From Candidatus Woesearchaeota archaeon (GTDB lineage: Archaea; Nanobdellota; Nanobdellia; Woesearchaeales; GCA-2687795): DNA of 17,771 nucleotides. Under the pieces are notes generated by a model, which worked only from the letters and a program-made list of their open reading frames with translations, did no database searches and had not been told where the DNA came from. The translations under genes were made by a program, and so were the position numbers. Every line of letters begins with the position of its first letter. The first letter of the stretch is position 1. Shown in pieces: positions 7,081-14,300 of this stretch. The stretch covers positions 1 through 17,771 of the forward strand of contig NZBG01000029.1 in assembly GCA_002687795.1 (NCBI GenBank). The letters run 5' to 3'.

Positions 7081-7524
7081 ATGAAGAAGGCAAAACTTGG
7101 TTTTATGTTTATAGCAATTATATTAATTCTGGTTGACCAGCTAACAAAATTCCTGGTCATGAGAAACCTGAGTTTAAGCCAGTCAGTTCCTGTTATTAAG
7201 AATATACTGCATATTACTCTTATCAAGAACACTGGCGCTGCTTTTGGCATATTCCGGAACACGAACACTGTCCTAATATGGGTTACTGTTATTGTTATAG
7301 GCTTTATCCTCTTTTACTTTGATAAGATAGCTGATTCTAAGCTTAGTTCAGTGTTTACAGCGTTTATACTAAGTGGAGCAGTTGGAAACCTTATTGATAG
7401 AATCAGGCTGGGTTATGTGGTTGATTTCATTGACTTTGGATTCTGGCCTGCATTTAATGTTGCTGACTCTGCTATTGTTGTGGGGGTTATTGGGCTGGTC
7501 GTGTTTTGTTCTAGAAAAAGCTAA
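7081..7524 (+). CDS. lspA: Signal peptidase II (lipoprotein signal peptidase)
   Basis: The 147-residue protein is a full-length LspA, the aspartyl intramembrane peptidase that removes signal peptides from lipid-modified prolipoproteins. It has four predicted transmembrane segments, the N-terminal DQLTKFLV motif (residues 19-26), KNTGAAFGIF (49-58), GNLIDR with catalytic Asp106, VVDFIDF (113-119) and FNVADS with catalytic Asp129. LspA is a bacterial-type enzyme and is uncommon in archaea, so transfer from bacteria is likely, although base composition matches the neighbours. No prolipoprotein or lgt gene is seen in the window. The transcript appears leaderless. The gene converges on pyrDK with only 6 nt between stops. 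Confidence 0.94.
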   Translation: MKKAKLGFMFIAIILILVDQLTKFLVMRNLSLSQSVPVIKNILHITLIKNTGAAFGIFRNTNTVLIWVTVIVIGFILFYFDKIADSKLSSVFTAFILSGAVGNLIDRIRLGYVVDFIDFGFWPAFNVADSAIVVGVIGLVVFCSRKS

Positions 7525-7530
7525 GGTAAA

Positions 7531-9153
7531 TTAAACCGCTTTCAAAAAAGTCCCATCAACGCAGGATCTTCTTCCATCTTTGGTTGCGCAGCTTCCGCAG
7601 ATGCCAACTCCGCACTTTGTAAGATAATCAATTGAGCTGAATATCTGCTCCCTGCTGGAATACTTTTCCTCTAGGGCTATTAAAGCCTCAATCATGCCTT
7701 TAGGCCCGCAGTTATAGAAAACAGGATTCTTGATTTCGGATTTCTCTAAAGATTGTTGGAGCAGCTCAACAACATTCCCTTTAAAGCCGGCTGAGCCATC
7801 CTCAGTTGAAACAAAAACCTCGCCTAACTTTCCAAACTCTTCAATATAAGCAAGATGGCTCTTATCCTTCGCCCCTAAAAAGAAATATACCTTCCTATCC
7901 TTGTTTTCTTTTGCTATTAGATATAAAGAGGCTATGCCTGTGCCCCCACCAACCAAGACCAAATCATTCTCAGGCTTTGATAACTCAGTTCTTTTCCCAT
8001 AAGATCCTCTTACATAGACTATTTCGCTTTCTTTCATGCCAACCAGAGCTTTAGTGAAACAGCCCCTATCCTGTACAAGCACTGTAAAAGGCTGGCTGTT
8101 TAAGACAGAGAAAGGCTTTTCCCCAACAGAAGGAAGCCATAAAAAGATGAACTGCCCTGCATAAGCATTGAACGGGCCATCAAATTCGATTAAGCTCAGG
8201 TCATCTGCTAAGTCTGTTTTCTTTTTAATCTTATATTTAATATATTCCATGCTATTGTCAGATTTCAGAAATTTGTCTGCATTATCTGTGTCATCCTGCA
8301 AATCCTTATTTAATGCAGAAAAATAAAGCTTAAGCTCTTCTGTGTCTATGTTCTTAAGAGCAGAGCCCACTCCAAAGAAATCCGCGCCAACAGCCTCATA
8401 ATTCCTTATATCCTTAGCAGTGCTTATCCCGCCGCAGGCAATTATCTTAACCCCAGCGCTTTTAACAGCCTCAGATATTTCCTTTATGCACTTTAATCCT
8501 AAAGGAAGAACAGCTTTTCCTGACAAACCCCCAACCTTATTAGTTAAAACCGGATGCCCATCAACCATAAAGTAGCCTGGCCCTGCAGTGTTTATAGCCA
8601 CAATGCCTGAAGCTCCTGCATCAACACATACCTTGGCTATTTTGCCTATATCTGGAATATTTGGGCTGAGCTTTGCGAATACTGGAATCTTTGCCCTATT
8701 AATTATTGAGCTTACAATCTCTGAAACAAGATCAAAATCCTGCCCGATCGCCTGGCCATAGCCTTTTGCATGGGGACATGAGAAATTAAGCTCTAACCCA
8801 TCTGAAACCGGAGCCAAGAGCTCAGCAACCTTTACAAACTCATCAGCATCGGATCCAAAGATAGAGGTGAGCAGGAATTTATCCTCTGGAATCTTGATAC
8901 TCCCAAGCTGTTCTGCAAACTCTTTTGCGCCATGGTTTGTCAACCCAACTGCGTTGGTAAAGCATCCCGGGGCATACTCTGAGAAGATTGGCTCTCTGTT
9001 GCCTTCCCTGGGCTCAAGGCAGATGCTCTTCGTTGTTAAGATTCCTATCTCAGGCAGTTCTTTTGCTATCTTATTCAATACAGAAATCTCTGTTGTAACT
9101 ATGCCGGAAGGGATTGTAAACCTTCCCTTGATATCCTTATTGCCTAACCTCAT
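7531..9153 (-). CDS. pyrDK: Fused dihydroorotate dehydrogenase PyrD and electron-transfer subunit PyrK
   Basis: One 540-residue chain carries both halves of class 1B dihydroorotate dehydrogenase, which makes orotate in pyrimidine synthesis and passes electrons to NAD+. Residues 1 to ~283 are the FMN-binding PyrD barrel, with catalytic Cys126 in LNFSCPH, the AKLSPN strand (160-165), INTAGPG (187-193) and the phosphate-binding ACGGIST (239-245). After a polar linker (284-302) comes PyrK: the FAD motif KPFS (346-349), the NAD-binding GGGTGIASLY (402-411), and the [2Fe-2S] cysteines C514, C519, C522 and C531 in a C-x4-C-x2-C-x8-C pattern. PyrD and PyrK are usually separate proteins. No other pyr gene is in the window. 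A TATA box lies about 33 nt before the ATG. Confidence 0.94.
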   Translation of the reverse strand: MRLGNKDIKGRFTIPSGIVTTEISVLNKIAKELPEIGILTTKSICLEPREGNREPIFSEYAPGCFTNAVGLTNHGAKEFAEQLGSIKIPEDKFLLTSIFGSDADEFVKVAELLAPVSDGLELNFSCPHAKGYGQAIGQDFDLVSEIVSSIINRAKIPVFAKLSPNIPDIGKIAKVCVDAGASGIVAINTAGPGYFMVDGHPVLTNKVGGLSGKAVLPLGLKCIKEISEAVKSAGVKIIACGGISTAKDIRNYEAVGADFFGVGSALKNIDTEELKLYFSALNKDLQDDTDNADKFLKSDNSMEYIKYKIKKKTDLADDLSLIEFDGPFNAYAGQFIFLWLPSVGEKPFSVLNSQPFTVLVQDRGCFTKALVGMKESEIVYVRGSYGKRTELSKPENDLVLVGGGTGIASLYLIAKENKDRKVYFFLGAKDKSHLAYIEEFGKLGEVFVSTEDGSAGFKGNVVELLQQSLEKSEIKNPVFYNCGPKGMIEALIALEEKYSSREQIFSSIDYLTKCGVGICGSCATKDGRRSCVDGTFLKAV

Positions 9154-9181
9154 TGTATTATTACAAGGAAAATAGCTTGCA

Positions 9182-9190
9182 TATTAAAAG
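9182..9190 (-). promoter_or_regulatory. TATA box for pyrDK
   Basis: The minus strand reads TTTTAATAT, centred about 33 nt before the pyrDK ATG at 9153. The predicted leader is about 7 nt and no Shine-Dalgarno sequence is present. Confidence 0.4.
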
Positions 9191-9200
9191 AATTCGCTTA

Positions 9201-9761
9201 TCAAGCAACACATTTATCCTTTTCATAACCCTCTCTTTCAGCTTCTTCCTCTGTATCAAACCAGACTGCCTTATCCTCATTTATCTTCTTTGCCCATTGG
9301 CATTTAGGCGCATGGTATCTTTTTCCTGTCTGGCTTGCAACATACTTGCCAGGCATAAACTCCTTTGAGACCCTCTTTGGAGGCTGAATCTTTGGTGGCT
9401 GAACAATCTCTATTTCTTCCTCACTCCTGAATCTTTTCTTTCTCAGGGAAACCATTGATATAAAAAAGCCAACTGAGCTGAAAAAAGAGGCTGCGCCAAA
9501 TGTGATAAAGCCACTGGATATCTTGAGATAAGCATAAAACAGGTTGATTAAAACCACTAAAAATATCATACCTAAAGTAAGCCATGCCCAGTCTTTATCA
9601 TAATAAGCCCCAAAAGAGAGCACAGTTGTCATGAGAATCAAAACAAAAATCAGCAATATCTGGTATCTGAGATACATAGGCAACCTGAACCCTAACCTTA
9701 TTAAGCCAAGAAAACTTATCAACAATGCAATAAGAAGCGTTATAAACTTTCCCTCTGCCAT
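9201..9761 (-). CDS. Membrane protein with C-terminal Ada-like metal-binding domain
   Basis: The 186 residues fall into two parts. Residues 1 to ~105 hold about four transmembrane segments. After a charged, Pro-rich linker (~105-135), residues ~136-186 match the small Cys/His domain related to the metal-binding region of Ada: KYVASQTGKRYHAPKCQWAK, then AVWFDTEEEAEREGY and KDKCVA. Relatives usually end in a CxxC pair; here only one C-terminal Cys remains, so the likely ligands are the His and Cys of YHAPKC plus that Cys. I chose ATG 9761 over the in-frame TTG at 9773 because a TATA box lies 26 nt upstream of the ATG. The function is unknown; metal or redox sensing at the membrane is possible. 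The stop is TGA. Confidence 0.75.
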   Translation of the reverse strand: MAEGKFITLLIALLISFLGLIRLGFRLPMYLRYQILLIFVLILMTTVLSFGAYYDKDWAWLTLGMIFLVVLINLFYAYLKISSGFITFGAASFFSSVGFFISMVSLRKKRFRSEEEIEIVQPPKIQPPKRVSKEFMPGKYVASQTGKRYHAPKCQWAKKINEDKAVWFDTEEEAEREGYEKDKCVA

Positions 9762-9782
9762 AGAAAACCGCAAGCTGAGCTC

Positions 9783-9791
9783 ATACTTAAA
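9783..9791 (-). promoter_or_regulatory. TATA-like box that sets the start of the 9201-9761 gene
   Basis: The minus strand reads TTTAAGTAT, centred about 26 nt before ATG 9761. Transcription would then begin at that ATG and exclude the TTG at 9773 from most transcripts. No ribosome-binding site is seen before either start. Confidence 0.4.
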
Positions 9792-9842
9792 GATTTCTAT
9801 CCTTAAGTAAACAATTCATTTTATTATTAACAAGTAATGCTC

Positions 9843-10187
9843 CTAGAATTCCTCAAACTCTTCAATCTGCTTAAGGTATCCCCTTCTTCTTAGAAAACTA
9901 ATCTGAGCCTTGGAATACTTATAGATAACATCTCCTTTGGTTTCACCGCAATATTCCCATGGCTCAACTATAACTATATCTCCCTGCCTTACCCAAAGCC
10001 TTCTCTTTAATCTTCCGGGAATCCTGCATATCCTGCTTTTTCCATCAAGGCATTTAACATCATTTCTGCTGCCGCCAAGCCTTCTCTGCAGTATTCCAAA
10101 CACCTGCCTGCCTCTTGGAAGCTTGATTCTGGTGATTTGCTGCTGGATTTCATCCTGCCTTGCCTGTTCTTCCTTTTTCTTGCTCAT
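9843..10187 (-). CDS. eif1A: Translation initiation factor aIF1A
   Basis: The 114-residue product is a full-length archaeal/eukaryotic-type initiation factor 1A. It binds the small ribosomal subunit A site and helps initiator tRNA find the start codon. A charged N-terminal tail (MSKKKEEQARQDEIQQQ) precedes an OB fold with the family hallmarks GRQVFGILQRRLGG, KCLDGKSRICRIPGRLKRR, LWVRQGDIVIVEPW and GDVIYKY, then a C-terminal helix. I chose ATG 10187 over the upstream in-frame TTG at 10205 because TTATATAA lies 26 nt before the ATG, indicating a leaderless transcript. The stop is TAG. It is divergent from the RDD protein gene. Confidence 0.96.
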   Translation of the reverse strand: MSKKKEEQARQDEIQQQITRIKLPRGRQVFGILQRRLGGSRNDVKCLDGKSRICRIPGRLKRRLWVRQGDIVIVEPWEYCGETKGDVIYKYSKAQISFLRRRGYLKQIEEFEEF

Positions 10188-10209
10188 TGTTAGGAAAAAA
10201 GTCAAAGAG

Positions 10210-10217
10210 TTATATAA
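10210..10217 (-). promoter_or_regulatory. TATA box for aIF1A
   Basis: TTATATAA on the minus strand is centred about 26 nt before the aIF1A ATG at 10187. It supports a leaderless transcript and the ATG start. Confidence 0.5.
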
Positions 10218-10251
10218 GTGTTTTTATTATCAGCTTTCTTATTATCAAACA

Positions 10252-10265
10252 AAATATTTATATAA
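10252..10265 (+). promoter_or_regulatory. TATA region for the RDD/pilin-like gene pair
   Basis: AAATATTTATATAA contains two overlapping boxes. The upstream one (10252-10260) lies about 23 nt before ATG 10279, and the downstream one (10257-10265) would start transcription near 10287 and favour ATG 10300. The RDD start therefore stays ambiguous. Confidence 0.4.
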
Positions 10266-10278
10266 CATTCTCCTCAGT

Positions 10279-10791
10279 ATGAATCATTCTGCTAATAAAA
10301 TGCCAAAACGAAAAAAAGAGGTGTCTATACAGCCCGCAAAGCTCTGGAAAAGGCTGGCTGCATTTATCATTGATTTATTCTTAATAAATCTTATTCTTCT
10401 TTCCCCTTTTAGCAGCCTAACAAAAGAGCTTTTGCCTGAGACAACGGATATTCAGGAATTGTTCAATTATGTCCAGGAGAATCCGGAGGTTGCTGAGAGC
10501 ATTAATTTGATAAGGATAATAACATCAGGCCTTGCTATCTTATATTTTGCTATAATGGAAAGATTCTTTGCGCAGACTGTTGGCAAGATGGTGATGCATA
10601 TCAGGGTTAAATCCCTAACTGAAAAGCTAAGGTTCTGGCAATGTGTTGCAAGGAGCCTGTTCTTTATTCCATTCTTCCCGTTCGGTTTATTCTGGATAAT
10701 TGAGCCAGTCTCTTTATTGTTTAACAAAGACAAGAGAAGAACCCTGGAGTTATTGAGCAAGACAACGGTTACAGAAGAGCAAGTGAGTTAA
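10279..10791 (+). CDS. RDD-family membrane protein
   Basis: The product is 170 residues from ATG 10279, or 163 from ATG 10300. It shows the RDD layout: a first helix opening with KRLAAFIIDLFLINLIL, which holds the Arg-Asp pair that names the family; a second helix around SGLAILYFAIMERF; the conserved GKMVMHIRVKS loop; RFWQCVARSLFF before the third helix; and a C-terminal RRTLELLSKTTV that matches the family end motif. RDD proteins are small membrane proteins, some linked to ion exchange, mostly of unknown role. The frame stays open further upstream, antisense to aIF1A, but that extension is not protein-like. The next gene starts 2 nt after the TAA, so the two are co-transcribed. Confidence 0.85.
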   Translation: MNHSANKMPKRKKEVSIQPAKLWKRLAAFIIDLFLINLILLSPFSSLTKELLPETTDIQELFNYVQENPEVAESINLIRIITSGLAILYFAIMERFFAQTVGKMVMHIRVKSLTEKLRFWQCVARSLFFIPFFPFGLFWIIEPVSLLFNKDKRRTLELLSKTTVTEEQVS

Positions 10792-10793
10792 AG

Positions 10794-11261
10794 ATGCAAA
10801 AAAAAGCCCAAATCAGCCAAATTATTGTTTATTTATTCATAGCTCTGGTCTTAGTCGCAACTGTGTTGTTTGGCTACAGGCTGATTAAAGGCATGAAACA
10901 TAAAGCTGAGATTGCTGAGCTCACCAAGTTTGAGACAGACCTAAAGAGCGATATAGAGTCTGTTGGGAGAGGCTCAACGGTTTTTGAAACCTATTATGTG
11001 CCTATAGGATTCAGGGAAGTTTGCTTCTTTGATTACAAAGCTGATCCTTTTTTAGCAGAAGCTGCTTATGATCCTATAGTCAATGACGCATATTACGGCC
11101 AGGTGAAAGAGAACGTGTTCCTTGTATCTAATGATCCACCAGTGTCATATTATATTCATTCATTAAAACTAACCAAGCCAATAGACTGTGTTAAAGTTGC
11201 TGGCAATAAATTCGAGCTAAAACTTGAAGGAAAAGGCGCTGCAACTGTTATATCAGGGTGA
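10794..11261 (+). CDS. Small membrane-anchored, pilin-like protein of unknown function
   Basis: The 155-residue protein opens with a short basic leader, MQKKAQ, then one long hydrophobic helix (ISQIIVYLFIALVLVATVLF, residues 7-26) and a mostly polar domain outside. The basic leader plus helix resembles archaeal pilin-type signals, although the cleavage-site Gly/Ala context (KAQIS) is weaker than in the 2231-2725 protein. C77 and C132 may pair in a disulfide. Repeated YY and acidic residues mark the soluble part, but no known domain is recognised. The gene follows the RDD gene by 2 nt and precedes the giant surface protein by 61 nt, hinting at an envelope role. The stop is TGA. Confidence 0.75.
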   Translation: MQKKAQISQIIVYLFIALVLVATVLFGYRLIKGMKHKAEIAELTKFETDLKSDIESVGRGSTVFETYYVPIGFREVCFFDYKADPFLAEAAYDPIVNDAYYGQVKENVFLVSNDPPVSYYIHSLKLTKPIDCVKVAGNKFELKLEGKGAATVISG

Positions 11262-11283
11262 AATTATTATCTATAGGAAAGTA

Positions 11284-11292
11284 TTATAAATA
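11284..11292 (+). promoter_or_regulatory. TATA box for the giant surface protein gene
   Basis: TTATAAATA is centred about 35 nt before ATG 11323. The expected start site near 11313 leaves a leader of about 10 nt with no clear Shine-Dalgarno sequence. It indicates that the giant gene has its own promoter. Confidence 0.5.
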
Positions 11293-11322
11293 AGTATTAA
11301 CCCAAATTTACTAAGGCATATA

Positions 11323-14300
11323 ATGAAAAAAAGAGGTTTTTCAGGGTTTATAGTATTTTTTGCTCTCTTTCTAGTAATCTGTATCCCCTTTTCTGTTGCG
11401 GATGTGTTTGCTGAAGAGGAAAGTATAAGTATAAAGTATGTTAACTCAGAGTTGTTTGAAGCAGGGAAATTTGGGAAAATTACAACCCTATCTCTGAATC
11501 CCAGCGGGGGTTACACAGTAAATAAGGAAAATGATTTACTAAAAAACCTTCCTTCTGCTTTTCTCATTCTAACAGGCTCTGCAATCCTTCTCAGCATCAG
11601 CGTTAAGGCAATATTTCTCTTGGGTATGCTAATAATGCTGCCTGTTATAGTCAAGGCTGCTGAAACAATACAAATAGAGGGAACAAATGGGTATATATCC
11701 AACAAAACAGGTTTTGAAAACAGTCAACTGCTTTATTCTTATGTGTGCAGGCTTGGAGACTATGAATGCATTGCTGTTCTGAGTTTTGATTTAACTGGTT
11801 ATGACTTAGACAGCGCAGGATGGAAAGATCTTGTTATAAGCTCAGAGAATATAACAATGACAAACAGCTCTTATCTAAATACAACAGTCCATATAATAAA
11901 CCAAAGCTGGTCAACTCTTACATGGAATAATGTTTTCCCTAATATTGTTGACAGCAAGGTTGGAAGTTTAAATCTAACAGCTGCTGACAATAATACAGCC
12001 TATAGCTTATCTGTGGGCAACAGCGACCTTGTTGGCAGCAAGCTGTTGCTTGCAATAAGAGATATTGACACTGTAGAGAATGTTAAGAAGATTGCTGGAG
12101 CTAAGCTAAAGCTAGAGGCGTATGATGATAATGACGATGATGATGATGAGGTTCAGGATGCTGCTGATAGTTGTCCTACTACGCCAAGGGGTGAGGGAGT
12201 AAATTCGCAAGGCTGCTCATGCTCTGAAATCCCAGAAGAAACAATAGATTGTTCTTATAATGACAGTTGTGTTGGAGAAAACTGGATGGATTACCCAGAG
12301 ACTGTGGTCCCTGGATGTGTAGATGGGGTGTATAATTATTTTGATGAATCTAATTGTATAATTGAGGCTGTGTCCATTTATGACACTATGTGCGATCTTG
12401 ATGATGATAATGACGGCGATCCTGATTTAAGTGATTGTGATGATTACAATAACACAATTTACCATGGTGCAACAGAGGTATGCGATGATATAGATAATGA
12501 CTGCGACCCATTAACAGATGATGGCGCAGACGAGAGAGATGCTCATCCCAACAGCAACCAGACTGGTGTGTGCAGTGGCTCAAAGCAGCAATGTTATGGC
12601 ATGGCTGGTTGGTTTGACTGGTATGATGCTGTAAATATCCCTGGCTATGAAAGCCCTGAAGCAAACTGTTCAGATGGCAAGGATAATGATTGTGATGCTG
12701 AACAGGATTATGATACGCTTGACAGGGGAGGTGGTATTCCTGTGCATGGGGATTTTGGTTGCCCTGTTGAAATAACCAATATCTCTGTCTCAAGCAGCAA
12801 TATCTGCCCAGAGGATACTATTACTGTCTATTGCAACTCCAGTGTTGGCAATGTAAATAGTATAAATGCTTATATTGATTCAGAATACTGCAACTGGGCT
12901 GGCTGGGCTGACGGTGCTGCCATGTTCAGCTGTGATGTTGGGAACCAGACTGGTACAAAAACAATTGAATGCAGTGTCAATACCGGAAGGTCATACCAGG
13001 CAGGAACAAACAAAAAACTGAATATAACTATAGGCGGGGAATCATGCTGCCATCTGTATGGTGTTGATAACAGCTCTTGTTTATCTGATTCTGCATGTGA
13101 ATGGTGCCCTGACTGCAATGGAACTAAATACAGCGGAAATATTAGTCAGTGCGTGATACTAGGAGATTGCAATTATTCCTGCTCGTGGAATGAGAGCTCC
13201 GGCCCAATATGCGGAGCTGAATGCAGTATAGATGGAGGATGGACTGATTATCTCTGTGATAACTATTGCTCAGTTGATATTTTATTTAACAGGTCCAATG
13301 TTAACAACACATGCCATGATGGAGATGTTATAGATGATTGCTCAGCAACAAATGATACCTGCGAAATAGGAACAGTTGTAGACTGCGGGATAACAAACTG
13401 CTCTGAGAATTATAATAACACTATAGGAAATTGCAGCATCCCTTGCTATGACCCAACAGGCAATGAAAGCGATGGCATACATGCTGACTGCGGGAATTGC
13501 ACTCCTATTCCATATACAGAATGCAACTGCTCATTAGGGTTTGTTGACAGGAATAATAATATGACATCAGATGGCTGCGAGTGCGGGATAACAAATGGCG
13601 GCAATGAAACCTGCGATGGGGTGGATAATGACTGTAATCTTACAACAGAAGACGGCTATGATGATATAACTCCTAATAATACTAACCAATTCGGAGTGTG
13701 CAATGGCTCAGTGCAGAAATGCAATGGTACAACCGGATGGATTGACTGGTATAACTCAACAAGTATTCCTGATTATGAGGATAATGAGATAAGCTGCATA
13801 GATGGCCTTGATAATGACTGCGATGGCAATGCTACATTGAACAACCTTGATTATGATGGCGATGCCAATGATAATGGCTTCTGGGAGCCAGGCGAGCATG
13901 GTGATGATAACTGCCCTGTTGAAATAACCAATATTTTCATCCCAAACACTGCTGCCTGCCCGGGAGATTCTATCGCTGTCTATTGCAATTCCAGTGTTGG
14001 CTATATCAATAGCGTTAATGCTTATATTGATTCAGCTTTATGTACTTTTGAAAGTTGGGAAGCTGGCAATGCTGCCAAGTTTAACTGTAGTGCTGGCGCT
14101 TATACTGGTGCGCCAAAAACAATAAGGTGTACTGTTAACACCTCAATATCATACCAATCAGGGGCTGACCAAACCCTAGATATTACTGTTGGCGGCTTGT
14201 CATGCTGCATTGGGTATAACATTAGCCTTTGTAGTCCTGATCCTGCATGTGAATGGTGCCCTAAATGTAATGGAAACAAGTACAGCGGAAGCAATAGCAG

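Noticed and set aside
7050..7268. Minus-strand open frame overlapping the 5' part of lspA
   Set aside because: It is antisense to conserved LspA motifs and lacks its own features.
9937..10278. N-terminal extension of the RDD protein frame to 9937
   Set aside because: The extension is antisense to aIF1A and not protein-like. The RDD domain starts after 10300, and the TATA region lies at 10252-10265.
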